64,000 bases of DNA from Candidatus Saccharimonadota bacterium (GTDB taxonomy: Bacteria; Patescibacteriota; Saccharimonadia; Saccharimonadales; UBA4665), in assembly GCA_029288365.1 (NCBI GenBank), contig JARIHI010000004.1, positions 1-64,000 on the forward strand. The letters are read 5' to 3'. Positions 18,026-27,348 of this stretch are shown here, in pieces. The number at the start of each line of letters is the position of its first letter. The stretch's first letter is position 1. The translations under genes and the position numbers were made by a program. The notes below the pieces were generated by a model. It saw only the letters and a list, made by a program, of their open reading frames with translations, had not been told where the DNA came from and ran no database searches.

Positions 18026-18754
18026 ATGGATGAGGTGACCAAACGGCCATTTGCAGTGTTTGACATAGACGGCACACTTATCAGGTGGCAGCTTTATCAC
18101 GCTATTACGGATAAGCTCGCTCGCTCGGGCCATATACCTAAATCCATCCACCAAAAAGCCGCAGACGCCCGGATGGTATGGAAGAGACGCGAACACGCAG
18201 AGTCGTTTCATGCATATGAACTCGCTTTGATTGAAGCCTATCACACAATACTAAGCACGCTTACGAAAGAAGCATTTATGCAGGCTGTTCATGAAGTATT
18301 TGATCAATACAAAGATCAAACCTACATCTATACTCGTGATCTCGTACGCCAACTGCAAAAACAAAATTATTTGCTGTTCGCCATTTCCGGCTCACAGACG
18401 GAAATTATAGAAATATTGGCAAATTATTATGGATTTGATGATTTCGGTGGCTCTATATATGAATATAAAAACGGGAAATTTACTGGCAACGAATACGTAA
18501 TGCGCCGCGACGAAAAGCCTCACTACCTTGCTAAGCTAGTCGAAAAGCACAATGCAACTTACACAGACAGCTTAGGTATCGGCGATAGCAGTAGCGATAT
18601 TCCCATACTTGAGGCTGTGGCACGTCCCATAGCCTTTAATCCGGATAGAGCGTTGTTCAAGCACGCTCAGACGCATAAGTGGAGTATTGTGGTAGAGCGA
18701 AAAAATATGATCTACAAAATGGAGCCGGACAATGGATCGTACCTTTTGGCATAA
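18026..18754 (+). CDS. HAD-superfamily phosphatase (subfamily IB, SerB-like)
   Basis: 242 residues. HAD motif I is FDIDGTLIRW (nucleophile Asp about residue 12), motif II FAISGSQTE, and motif IV GIGDSSSDIPILE. The alpha-helical cap between motifs I and II is typical of IB phosphatases. The substrate is unknown. ATG 18026 is chosen because TACACT at 18014-18019 lies 6 bases upstream. The 3' end overlaps the next gene by 23 bases. Confidence 0.85.
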   Translation: MDEVTKRPFAVFDIDGTLIRWQLYHAITDKLARSGHIPKSIHQKAADARMVWKRREHAESFHAYELALIEAYHTILSTLTKEAFMQAVHEVFDQYKDQTYIYTRDLVRQLQKQNYLLFAISGSQTEIIEILANYYGFDDFGGSIYEYKNGKFTGNEYVMRRDEKPHYLAKLVEKHNATYTDSLGIGDSSSDIPILEAVARPIAFNPDRALFKHAQTHKWSIVVERKNMIYKMEPDNGSYLLA

Positions 18755-19529
18755 ACAAACAGTAAATACTCCGTTGTTTCCTGATTTACTATGGAGTCGC
18801 CCAGAAAATCGCCACCATGCCGGAAAGCTACTTATTATAGGGGGGAATGTTCATGGGTTTACCGCACCGGCAACGGCCTACAATGAAGCCATGAAAGCAG
18901 GCGCAGGCGTAGCACGCGTTATACTGCCTGACGCTCTACAAAAGACCGTCGGCACGCTCGTGCCTGAAGCCGAATTTGTACCGAGCACCCCTAGTGGTAG
19001 TTTTGCCCAAAAGGCGCTAGCAGAAATAATAGCTGCAAGCACATGGGCAGACGGGGTACTTTTAGCCGGAGACTACAGCAGAAACAGCGAAACTGCTATT
19101 TTGCTGGAAACATTCACCGAAAAATACTCGGGTCAGTTAACACTTACTAAAGATGCAGCTGACTATTTCGCAAAGTCGCCACGCACATTGTTACACCGCC
19201 CCGACACTACACTTGTGATCAGCCTAGCTCAATTGCAGCAACTTGGCATAAGCAGCAACTTCCGTACCCCCATTACATACAGCATGGGCCTATTACAGTT
19301 TGTTGATGTGCTACATGAATTCACTAGTCAGTTTACAGCCACTGTCATTACTCAGCACGTAGACAATATGTTTGTGGCTACAGACGGGCAAGTGAGCACT
19401 ACTAGCTTAACAAGTCCACAAAAAGTCTGGCGTGTCAGTACGGCTGCTTACGCTGCTACCTGGTGGCTACAAAATCCGTCCAAGCCGTTTGAAGCTATGA
19501 CAACTTTTGTACACAATAAATTTGTGTGA
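18732..19529 (+). CDS. NAD(P)H-hydrate dehydratase-like (YjeF C-terminal domain/NNRD) protein
   Basis: 265 residues of the ribokinase-like NNRD domain: RHHAGKLLIIGGNVHGFTAPATAYNEAMKAGAGVARVILP is the family start. The canonical downstream GPGLG and N(A/S)DGxD nucleotide/substrate motifs are replaced by LLAGDYSRNSE and LTKDAADYF, so the ADP/ATP-dependent repair of NAD(P)HX is uncertain. There is no fused epimerase (YjeF_N) domain. Its start overlaps the HAD gene. Confidence 0.7.
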   Translation: MDRTFWHKQTVNTPLFPDLLWSRPENRHHAGKLLIIGGNVHGFTAPATAYNEAMKAGAGVARVILPDALQKTVGTLVPEAEFVPSTPSGSFAQKALAEIIAASTWADGVLLAGDYSRNSETAILLETFTEKYSGQLTLTKDAADYFAKSPRTLLHRPDTTLVISLAQLQQLGISSNFRTPITYSMGLLQFVDVLHEFTSQFTATVITQHVDNMFVATDGQVSTTSLTSPQKVWRVSTAAYAATWWLQNPSKPFEAMTTFVHNKFV

Positions 19530-19534
19530 TCAAA

Positions 19535-19568
19535 ATAAATACCGGCCACATAGACCGGTGTTTATTTT
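19535..19568. terminator. Bidirectional hairpin terminator
   Basis: AAATAAATACCGG and CCGGTGTTTATTTT form a long stem with a short loop, with U runs in both directions. It ends the NNRD-like gene on the plus strand and tRNA-Leu on the minus strand. Confidence 0.8.
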
Positions 19569-19654
19569 GGTGGGCGAGGAGGGACTCGAACCCTCACATC
19601 CGAATGAATACCAGATTTTGAGTCTAGCGCGTCTACCAATTCCGCCACTCGCCC
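19568..19654 (-). tRNA. tRNA-Leu(CAA)
   Basis: Minus strand: acceptor GGGCGAG/CTCGCCC, D-arm AATTGGTAGACGC, a long variable arm, T-loop GGTTCGAGTCC and encoded CCA (19568-19570). The anticodon loop CTCAAAA between CTAGA and TCTGG gives anticodon CAA (Leu, UUG). Confidence 0.95.
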
Positions 19655-19740
19655 TCAGCACCCCATGCCCCTATAAGCATGACAGGCTTAGGTAACAGAG
19701 GTATATTGTACTATACTTGTAGATGCAAGGCTAGCAAATT

Positions 19741-21015
19741 ATGGCACAGAATCCACTTTTCTCAACCCCGGACAATAAGGATGATACTACGTCGTCCGGC
19801 TATGTGTTACCACCTAGTAAAAAACCGGTTATCGAGCCATCCGCGGAAGCGAAGAATAAGAATGCCGCTGCAAACGTCATACGACAGAAATTGGCCACCA
19901 TTTACGCTGATGAGCCAAATGTCAAAAAAGAGCTTGACCATCTACCTGATGCCTCTCGGCCTCTATCCAAGCATCAAGCGTTCCTTCAAGAATTATTAAA
20001 AAAAGCTACCTCTGTCGCAGAGATACAGACAAAATGGCACAATTATTACTCAGCGTTACCCGAAGAACAAAAGCACCAGGTCTGGCGTGAATTCTATGCT
20101 GAACAATCCAAGCATTCTCGCTATGCGCAATTTGCAACGGATCAAAAAGGATCCGAAAAGCACCCTAACGGTGCGGTGGTATCCAAGCATGAGATTGCTA
20201 CACCATCCGCAGCCCACAAACGCCTACGTGACGCTCGCTCAACCAGGGAAATAAAACATGGTATCGCCAGAAAATTAGAGAAAAACACTCAGGCAGAAAA
20301 ACCACATCCATTAAAATCACTCTTCTTTGGTCTGGCTGTCGGCTTTACGGTACTACTTATTACACTGTTCGGGCTATTTAACGAATTAATTATTGCACCC
20401 TTTATACAACCGAGCCGCAATGTTAGTGCTACACCGATAATACTAAACAGTGATGGTATCGCTGCTGACGGCACCACTAAGGTTATCATTCCTAAAATAA
20501 ACGTAGAAATTCCCGTAGATTACAGCTTGTCCTCAATGGCAGAAAGTGAAGTGCAAAAAGGCCTGGAAAGCGGAGTGGTGCATTATCCAACTACCGTAAG
20601 GCCGGGCGACCAGGGCAATGCTGCATTCTTCGGCCACTCAAGTAATAATATCTTTAATCCTGGTAAATATAAATTCGCGTTCGTGCTCTTGAGCAACCTT
20701 CAAGCCGGCGACATGTTTTACCTCACGTATAACAAAAAAGTATATGCTTACAAAGTTTTTGATAAAAAAATAGTCAACCCCAACGATACCTGGATTTTAA
20801 ATCCTGTAGAAGGCAAGAAAGCTACTGCGGCACTGATCACCTGCGACCCGCCCGGTACAACTTTACACCGTCTTGTTATATGGGGAGAGCAAATTAGTCC
20901 TGATCCTGCTACAAATGCTCAAGCCACTCAACCAGATACGTCTACTAAAGCCAACGACGAACTTATAGGCCCCTCTACTTCCTTGTGGAGCCGTTTTACT
21001 GACTGGCTTTTTTAG
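19741..21015 (+). CDS. Sortase family transpeptidase with long cytoplasmic N-terminus
   Basis: 424 residues. A long charged N-terminus (about 1-188) comes before one transmembrane helix (about 190-214) and a sortase domain. The catalytic triad is visible: His in FFGHSS (about 297), Cys in ALITCDPPGT (about 369) and Arg in LHRLVIWGEQ (about 377). Sortases anchor surface proteins in Gram-positive-type envelopes. The N-terminal extension is unusually long compared with class D/E enzymes. It lies close to surface and PEGA proteins. Confidence 0.92.
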   Translation: MAQNPLFSTPDNKDDTTSSGYVLPPSKKPVIEPSAEAKNKNAAANVIRQKLATIYADEPNVKKELDHLPDASRPLSKHQAFLQELLKKATSVAEIQTKWHNYYSALPEEQKHQVWREFYAEQSKHSRYAQFATDQKGSEKHPNGAVVSKHEIATPSAAHKRLRDARSTREIKHGIARKLEKNTQAEKPHPLKSLFFGLAVGFTVLLITLFGLFNELIIAPFIQPSRNVSATPIILNSDGIAADGTTKVIIPKINVEIPVDYSLSSMAESEVQKGLESGVVHYPTTVRPGDQGNAAFFGHSSNNIFNPGKYKFAFVLLSNLQAGDMFYLTYNKKVYAYKVFDKKIVNPNDTWILNPVEGKKATAALITCDPPGTTLHRLVIWGEQISPDPATNAQATQPDTSTKANDELIGPSTSLWSRFTDWLF

Positions 21016-21034
21016 CTGGCAGAGGCACTAATTC

Positions 21035-22543
21035 TTAAAGATCGTTTTCTGTTCGTATGGGAGTAGCCGTGAGAGCTAGCCCCGGTTCTCCATTTGCCCT
21101 CGGAGTAAAGGTGTAGAGATATTTATAGTTTCGATCATAGGTAGGTTCGTAGACACTGCTGGCACTGACTAAGCGATGGCGATTTATATTGTCGTAATCA
21201 AATACTACTGCTTTGCCTCCGCTCACATAGCTAAATCTGCTACCGTCCATCCAAAGAATTTTGGTCTGCGGAGCGTCAAGAGCATAGGCAAGTTTATAGC
21301 GGTAAGCCCGTTCGTGGTCAATGTCATAAATATGGGCATCTTTACCGTTTTGTAATGCAATAAATTGAGCATTTGCTGAGAAAGAAACATCACTTGGGTT
21401 GTCTACACGTAGAGAAAATAATGCACCAGCCTTTCTTTCTTTCGTATCATTAATTTGGGTAGCAGGGTCCTCATAAATGAAAGCTCGGCCCTCAGTCTGT
21501 GACCCAGCCACCACATACCACTTGCCATCAAAACGTGCGGCATTAAGTAAATACAAGTTGCTGGCCGCTACATTGCGCAAGAAGTACACTTTACCGTCGT
21601 CAAGTAATTTGGCGAAGACTTTGCCCTTCGGTGCACCTTTGGCTGTAATATAGACGATAGTTTTTGAACCGTGAGATTTGTAGGCAACTACATCACTGAG
21701 CACTCTTTGCGGCGTCGGATCGTTGAGTGAAAGACGACTTAATTCTCCAGTTGTCTTGTTGTGCGCATAATATACATCTGGCTTTTTGTCGAATAGCGTA
21801 ATCGTGGTAGCAGCTGCATTTATATCCAATTCTTTTGAGAGATTATGGGATCCTTCTGGTCTCTGGCGGTCAAGCAAAATGTACTCAGTCCCATGAGTAC
21901 CATTCGCAGTGTACGTACGCTGAAATAGCACATGCCGATTATTGTTTGACCATTCCATAACTTTCCACGTAGTTGACGCTTCAGAAGCCGTCAATAAATT
22001 CTCAGGCACAGTAAATGATGTCGCTGTGCCAACTTGATCCTGACCTTTTGAAAGATCAAAAACTTCAAATTGACGCTCATCTTGTGCATTTGGCTGTACG
22101 AGTAACCAGCGGCGATCCGGGCTTGGGGTGGTCAGCCGAGGTGGGCTATCGTACGTTTTTACAGCCTTTTGTTCAAGCTTTTTAGGAAATAGTAATGGAT
22201 ATACAAAATGGTCCACACTCCCGCCATCAACCGTAATACTACGATGCCAGTCGTAATAACCGTTGCGCTTGATGTCCAAAGTGTAATTTCCTGCAGCAAG
22301 GTTGAGTTTAGTGTTTGTCGTTTCTACTTGCTTACTATTAATGTATAGCTGCGCTCCCGCTGGCTCAGACGATACAAAGACTAAACCTTTTTGTACCAGT
22401 TCACCTTGACGAGTCACGTCAAATCCGTAGGCAAAATAAATAAGCGTAGTGGTAGCCAGTAGTATTGCTATAGCAACCAACGCATATCCTATAAAAAGCT
22501 GTATCGAGTGACGTTTTCGTTTTTTAGGGTCCAGGAAATCCAT
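21035..22543 (-). CDS. PEGA domain membrane protein
   Basis: 502 residues. An N-terminal cytoplasmic stretch, a transmembrane helix (about 17-40), then a PEGA domain (VFVSSEPAGAQLYINSKQ, LAAGNYTLDIKRNGYYDWHR). The remaining 380 residues resemble a beta-propeller-like region with repeated short strands (RRWLLVQPN, GKTIVYITAKG). Likely an exported protein anchored by its N-terminus. Convergent with the sortase gene. Confidence 0.82.
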   Translation of the reverse strand: MDFLDPKKRKRHSIQLFIGYALVAIAILLATTTLIYFAYGFDVTRQGELVQKGLVFVSSEPAGAQLYINSKQVETTNTKLNLAAGNYTLDIKRNGYYDWHRSITVDGGSVDHFVYPLLFPKKLEQKAVKTYDSPPRLTTPSPDRRWLLVQPNAQDERQFEVFDLSKGQDQVGTATSFTVPENLLTASEASTTWKVMEWSNNNRHVLFQRTYTANGTHGTEYILLDRQRPEGSHNLSKELDINAAATTITLFDKKPDVYYAHNKTTGELSRLSLNDPTPQRVLSDVVAYKSHGSKTIVYITAKGAPKGKVFAKLLDDGKVYFLRNVAASNLYLLNAARFDGKWYVVAGSQTEGRAFIYEDPATQINDTKERKAGALFSLRVDNPSDVSFSANAQFIALQNGKDAHIYDIDHERAYRYKLAYALDAPQTKILWMDGSRFSYVSGGKAVVFDYDNINRHRLVSASSVYEPTYDRNYKYLYTFTPRANGEPGLALTATPIRTENDL

Positions 22544-22775
22544 ATAGCCTTTCTATTGTAGCGTGGCTCAGAACCTAACTCAAAACACTTTCATATGTAA
22601 AGTTTAGGATTGCAAACGCCGGTATTGATTTAACAGATACTTCTAGTCTAGGTCTACCAGGTAATGAAAACGTAGAAATTACGAACAAAATACTTGCAGC
22701 CTCTGAGCACAAGCGGTAAGATAGAAGCAACTCGCATGGACATTAATTAGCGAATTAATGGGGTAATAACAGTTC

Positions 22776-23900
22776 GTGAATAAAAACTATATCGTACTAA
22801 ACGGCAAGCACTATGACGCTGTAACAGGGGCGCTTCTCAAGTCTCCTCATACCAGCTCGTCCCATGCAGTTCATGTTGGAACCGCCTCTAAGTTGACCGC
22901 CAAACCTCCAAGTCGTTCGACACGCATAACGGTAAAAACTTCTGTAAAACCTGTCAAAAAGGCCGCCTCACGAACACACCACACTGGACCAAAAACCCTA
23001 CACAGCCATAAGCCGCAGCAGCCACAAACCCTTATGCGACACGCTGTTAAAAAACCGACGCATAATAAAAAATCTGCTTTCAAGCAAGTATATCCGGTGA
23101 CAAAAAAGTCTGAGATCACAGTGACGCCAAAGATCTCAGCTGTAAGCATTGATGGTGTACGCTCTCATAGAGCTCAACAAATCCATAAAAGTCACCAGAT
23201 AAGCCGCTTTGCCGTCGCCTCAGCAACAACAATCCCTACTAAGTTTCAGCCTCTCGCAATCAAGCCCGCGCCCAAACCTAAATCTTCCCATGCACACACA
23301 ACCACGCACTCCGGTACTCATCCCCACTCAAAAACCAGTGTTGTAGCACATACGTTAGCCGATAAGAAAGCCTCTTTGCTTGAGCAAGCACTTGCAAATG
23401 CCAAAAGTCATGAAGAACGCACACCCAAGCCAACACGCCGCTCAAAACACCGTCGCTTTATTAGTTCCCTCACTGGGTTAGCAGCTGTATTGCTTATTGG
23501 TGGCTTCGTGGTGTATGCCAACAGGGCCTCGGTAGAGCTCCAAGTTGCTTCGGTACGCGCCGGATTTCAAGCCTCAATGCCAAGTTATACGCCCACTGGG
23601 TATCAACGCCAAACCGCAAAAGCCGGCGATGGAAAGGTAACAATCAGTTTTATGTCACCCATGCAACAAAAAGATTTCACACTTACACAGCAATCTTCAA
23701 GTTGGGACAGCCAAACACTATTTGATAGCATTGTGGCCCAAGAGACAACCACCTACCAAGCCATCCAAAGCAAAGGACGCACTATTTATATGTATGGGAA
23801 TACTAAAGCTGCCTGGGTAGACGGCGGTATCCTTTACAAGGTCGACGGCAAAACCCCACTCAATAACGATCAAATCGTCGCACTCGCCACTAGCATGTAG
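22776..23900 (+). CDS. Membrane protein with Lys/His/Thr-rich N-terminus and C-terminal DUF4367-like domain
   Basis: 374 residues. Residues 1-210 are low-complexity, rich in Lys, His, Ser and Thr, with no hydrophobic segment. A transmembrane helix (FISSLTGLAAVLLIGGFVVYA, in part) near 226-246 follows, then an exported domain (PSYTPTGYQRQTAK, QQSSSWDSQTLFD, YMYGNTKAAWVDGGILYKV) that resembles DUF4367. The start is GTG. This design suggests a DNA- or wall-binding cytoplasmic tail, but that is inference. Confidence 0.65.
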   Translation: MNKNYIVLNGKHYDAVTGALLKSPHTSSSHAVHVGTASKLTAKPPSRSTRITVKTSVKPVKKAASRTHHTGPKTLHSHKPQQPQTLMRHAVKKPTHNKKSAFKQVYPVTKKSEITVTPKISAVSIDGVRSHRAQQIHKSHQISRFAVASATTIPTKFQPLAIKPAPKPKSSHAHTTTHSGTHPHSKTSVVAHTLADKKASLLEQALANAKSHEERTPKPTRRSKHRRFISSLTGLAAVLLIGGFVVYANRASVELQVASVRAGFQASMPSYTPTGYQRQTAKAGDGKVTISFMSPMQQKDFTLTQQSSSWDSQTLFDSIVAQETTTYQAIQSKGRTIYMYGNTKAAWVDGGILYKVDGKTPLNNDQIVALATSM

Positions 23901-23948
23901 ATTCTGTAATCTGTTTTTAGTTACGTATCTTTTGCTATACTACATCTG

Positions 23949-25427
23949 ATGAACACCACCTCAGACCCGAAGAAACCGACACGGAGTGTTGTACGTACGC
24001 GATTTGCGCCAAGTCCCACCGGCTACTTACATGTCGGTGGTATTCGTACGGCTTTATTCGCATGGCTTATTGCCCGACAACATAACGGTCAATTTATTTT
24101 GCGCATTGAGGACACCGACCAAGCCCGCGAAGTGCAGGGCAGCGCCAAACATATACAGGAGAGTTTAGCTTGGTTAGGGCTCGACTGGGATGAAGGGCCT
24201 GGCAAAGACGGCCCAAGTGATCCATATTTTCAAAGTCAGCGGCTAGATATATACAAAAAATGGGCAACAAAACTTGTCCAAGAGGGCAAAGCCTATGCTG
24301 ATCCGTATACGGCTGAAGAGGTCCAGGCTTTCCGCGAGCATGCTAAAGCCAACAAGAAGCCATTTTTATACAGGGAACATCGTCCTGAAAATCCTCCCGT
24401 ATGGGATGGTGGTCAACCGCTTCGACTCAAATCAAACCCAAAGCCGTATGCCTGGCATGACGAGGTTATGGGTGATATGCAGGCCGGAGCAGAAGTCATT
24501 GACGACTTTATACTCATGAAGTCTGACGGATTTCCGACTTATAATTTTGCGCACATCATTGATGATCATGAAATGGGCATTACCCATGTAATTCGCGGGC
24601 AAGAATTTTTAGCCAGCGTACCAAAATATCTTGACCTTTATGAAACGCTGGGAGTCCCGGCACCTATATTTGCAACCATGCCACACATCCTTGGTTCTGA
24701 CGGCACTAAGAAACTCAGCAAACGCGATGGCGCGAAAGACATCTTAGAGTATCGTGAAGAAGGCTACTTACCCGAAGCAATGCGTAACTTTCTGGCTAGT
24801 CTGGGGTGGAATGACGGCACCGAACAAGAGGTATTCACCACAGAAGAATTACTAGAAAAGTTTAGTCTGGATCGAGTCCAAAAAAGCGGAGCGCGTTTTG
24901 ACGAACGTCGTCTGCTGTGGCTTAACGGTGCACATATCCGCCTATTGCCGCTAGAAAAATTGGCGCACATTGTTGGCAATAAACTAGGAGGAGCCAGCTT
25001 TTGGCCACCAGAAGCATTTGATTTTGATGAAACATACCGAACCGATGTACTCAGAGTTGTTCAAGAACGCTTAAAATTCTTCCAGGAACTACCGGAACTA
25101 TCAAAATTCTTTTTTGTAGACCTACCGGTAAACATAAGCCTGATTGATGATAACAAGCAGCTCAAAAAATTTAGCCGCAGCGAGCTCCACAATATGCTTG
25201 AAAGTGCAAAACGTAGTCTGGAAGAAAGTGACTTCACTGTAGACGACCTTACCGAAAGGCTTAATCGGCTCTTGGAAGCCACTGGGCAAAAACCCGGTGT
25301 ACTTTTTAGCCTCATCCGCATCGCCGTTACTTGGGCACCAGCTAGCCCAGCCCTCGCCGATACCCTGCACGTACTTGGCAAAGAAAAATCATTAAATCGC
25401 ATAGAAGCTTGTATAAAAATACTGTAG
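23949..25427 (+). CDS. gltX: Glutamate--tRNA ligase
   Basis: 492 residues. The class I signature PSPTGYLHVGG (HIGH motif) is at about residues 21-31 and KLSKRDGA (KMSKS) at about 256-263. The insert and anticodon-binding helical domain match bacterial GluRS. It charges tRNA-Glu; a tRNA-Glu(CTC) gene is at 33.5 kb. TATACT at 23936-23941 lies exactly 7 bases before the ATG (leaderless). The next gene starts 6 bases after its stop. Confidence 0.97.
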   Translation: MNTTSDPKKPTRSVVRTRFAPSPTGYLHVGGIRTALFAWLIARQHNGQFILRIEDTDQAREVQGSAKHIQESLAWLGLDWDEGPGKDGPSDPYFQSQRLDIYKKWATKLVQEGKAYADPYTAEEVQAFREHAKANKKPFLYREHRPENPPVWDGGQPLRLKSNPKPYAWHDEVMGDMQAGAEVIDDFILMKSDGFPTYNFAHIIDDHEMGITHVIRGQEFLASVPKYLDLYETLGVPAPIFATMPHILGSDGTKKLSKRDGAKDILEYREEGYLPEAMRNFLASLGWNDGTEQEVFTTEELLEKFSLDRVQKSGARFDERRLLWLNGAHIRLLPLEKLAHIVGNKLGGASFWPPEAFDFDETYRTDVLRVVQERLKFFQELPELSKFFFVDLPVNISLIDDNKQLKKFSRSELHNMLESAKRSLEESDFTVDDLTERLNRLLEATGQKPGVLFSLIRIAVTWAPASPALADTLHVLGKEKSLNRIEACIKIL

Positions 25428-25433
25428 GCACTT

Positions 25434-25964
25434 ATGGCAGTTGTTCTTGTAAACGGTATATCAACAGCTGGAAAATCTTCTGTTGCTAAGGAGTTACTAG
25501 CACGAGGCTACGAAGCGTACGACACCGAACAGAATGGTATAAGCGCCTGGTACAACAAAGAAACCGGTACGCGAACTGCTGAATTTGGTGAGATACCAGA
25601 GAGAACCCCCGAGTGGTTGCATAGACACGAATGGCGAATATCAATTAAACGGATAATAGAAATCGCCAAATATGCTCAGGAAAAAATTGTATTTTTATGC
25701 GGAGGATCAGCAAACGAGCAAGAAATTCTAAAGTTATGTAAAACTGTTATTTGGCTCAAGACTGATGAAAAAACTATTTTGGAACGAGTTGGCAATCCAC
25801 GAGACCATAATTACGGCACAGAACCGCACGAACTCGCCCGCATCCTAAAAGGAAATGCGCAAAAAGAAGCTGAATATATGCGCATGGGCGCTATCATGAT
25901 TAACGCAACCCAGCCGCTTGGTAAAGTCGTGGATGATATTCTAGAGGCAGTTGTACACGGCTAA
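25434..25964 (+). CDS. P-loop kinase-like ATPase (AAA/CPT-like)
   Basis: 176 residues. VLVNGISTAGKSSVAKEL gives a Walker A motif (GISTAGKSS, residues 8-16) near the N-terminus; IVFLCGGSANEQEI and a lid region RVGNPRDHNYG with a conserved Arg follow. It belongs to the P-loop small-molecule kinase superfamily, similar in layout to chloramphenicol-phosphotransferase-like or adenylate-kinase-like proteins. Substrate unknown. Follows gltX by 6 bp. Confidence 0.75.
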   Translation: MAVVLVNGISTAGKSSVAKELLARGYEAYDTEQNGISAWYNKETGTRTAEFGEIPERTPEWLHRHEWRISIKRIIEIAKYAQEKIVFLCGGSANEQEILKLCKTVIWLKTDEKTILERVGNPRDHNYGTEPHELARILKGNAQKEAEYMRMGAIMINATQPLGKVVDDILEAVVHG

Positions 25965-26004
25965 AGCTGGAATAATAGGCATAAGCACTGTTACAATAGA
26001 GCTT

Positions 26005-27327
26005 ATGATTGATGATTTCGTGAGACCGCCTAATAGCGGTACAGGCAAACGCCCAGGCAAAAAACCAAATCAAACTGAAGATTTTTTACCCGATCTCTCC
26101 CAAGACAGTTCTGTAGCACCAGAACCAGAGTCAACGTTTGTCACACCCGAAGAGGCGGCCAGTCAAGACGAATTTGACGAAACTATTGACCTCGGCGAGC
26201 CAGACGTTAACGCTGAAAGACCCAATAGCAGCAAGAGTCCAAAGCAACCTTCTAAACCACATTGGTGGACACGCTTTAACAACTGGTTTAAGGGCTTGAG
26301 TAAAAAGAAAAAAGCCTTGTTTATTATTGCGGTCTTACTTGTGCTGGTTGGCATAGAAGCTGGGATCTACGCACTGATATCCGGCAAAAATCCTGTCGAA
26401 CAGGTTGCTATTATCCAGCCTAAAAAGAAGCCTTCCACAACAGTCGCATCTAACTTAACTGGTCTACAAGTTGCCCCTGAGCTTAACGACAAGCCAGTAA
26501 CCGGCGTTATGGTGGAAAATAGCGTAGATGCCCGCCCCCAAGCTGGACTCTATAATGCTGGTGTTGTATTCGAAGCTATTGCCGAAGGTGGCATAACACG
26601 CTTCCTTGCGCTTTACCAAGACACTGCACCTGAATCTATCGGCCCCGTTAGATCAGCCCGACCGTACTTCATAGACTGGGCGCTTGGTTTTGATGCGACA
26701 TACGCACACGTTGGTGGTAGCCCTGAGGCCTTGCAAAAAATCCGCAACGAAAACGTCAAAGACATGGACCAGTCATACAACTCCAAGTACTTCCAGCGTG
26801 TTACCAGCCGCTACGCGCCCCATAACGTGTTTACTTCTAGCGCTCAACTTGCGCAATTGGAGCAATCTAAAGGCTACGGTAAAAGTAATTTTACGAGTTT
26901 CCCGCGAAAAAAAGAACGCCCCAGCAAGCAGCCAACTGCTAAAACAATTGCTTTGACTATATCGAGTGCTCGGTTCAACGTACTCTATACTTACGATCCT
27001 ACAAGCAATAGTTACCTGCGTACACTAGGTGGCCAACCGCATACAGATGAAAAAACCAATAAACAAATCACTCCTAAAGTTGTGGTAGCTATGGTTATGA
27101 ACTATAGTATCGCAAGCGATGGGAAGCACTCGGTTTACAATACTATTGGCAATGGTCATGTGTACATTTTCCAGGATGGCACTGTCGCTGAAGGGACTTG
27201 GGAAAAAACCGATAAAACTAAACAAATTACTTTCACTGATGCAGCGGGCAAGCCAATAAAACTTAACCCCGGTCAAACGTGGCTTACTGCTGTCAATAGC
27301 GCAAACAGCGTTACTTACCAACCATAA
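26005..27327 (+). CDS. DUF3048 domain-containing membrane protein
   Basis: 440 residues. A disordered acidic N-terminus (residues 1-85) and a transmembrane helix (KKKALFIIAVLLVLVGIEAG, near 108-128) precede the exported DUF3048 pair (PVTGVMVENSVDARPQAGL, GPVRSARPYFIDWALGFDATYAHVGGSPEAL). DUF3048 is the YerB-like family, usually a lipoprotein; here it is TM-anchored. The start at 26005 is decided by TACAAT at 25992-25997, exactly 7 bases upstream; an earlier ORF start at 25951 is unlikely. Confidence 0.88.
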   Translation: MIDDFVRPPNSGTGKRPGKKPNQTEDFLPDLSQDSSVAPEPESTFVTPEEAASQDEFDETIDLGEPDVNAERPNSSKSPKQPSKPHWWTRFNNWFKGLSKKKKALFIIAVLLVLVGIEAGIYALISGKNPVEQVAIIQPKKKPSTTVASNLTGLQVAPELNDKPVTGVMVENSVDARPQAGLYNAGVVFEAIAEGGITRFLALYQDTAPESIGPVRSARPYFIDWALGFDATYAHVGGSPEALQKIRNENVKDMDQSYNSKYFQRVTSRYAPHNVFTSSAQLAQLEQSKGYGKSNFTSFPRKKERPSKQPTAKTIALTISSARFNVLYTYDPTSNSYLRTLGGQPHTDEKTNKQITPKVVVAMVMNYSIASDGKHSVYNTIGNGHVYIFQDGTVAEGTWEKTDKTKQITFTDAAGKPIKLNPGQTWLTAVNSANSVTYQP

Positions 27328-27348
27328 CAAGGATATACAAATACCTTC

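Noticed and set aside
22579-22719. Open frame ...ANAGIDLTDTSSLGLPGNENVEITNKILAASEHKR before the gene at 22776
   Set aside because: No ATG, GTG or TTG start in frame; could be a decayed gene remnant, but too short to support.
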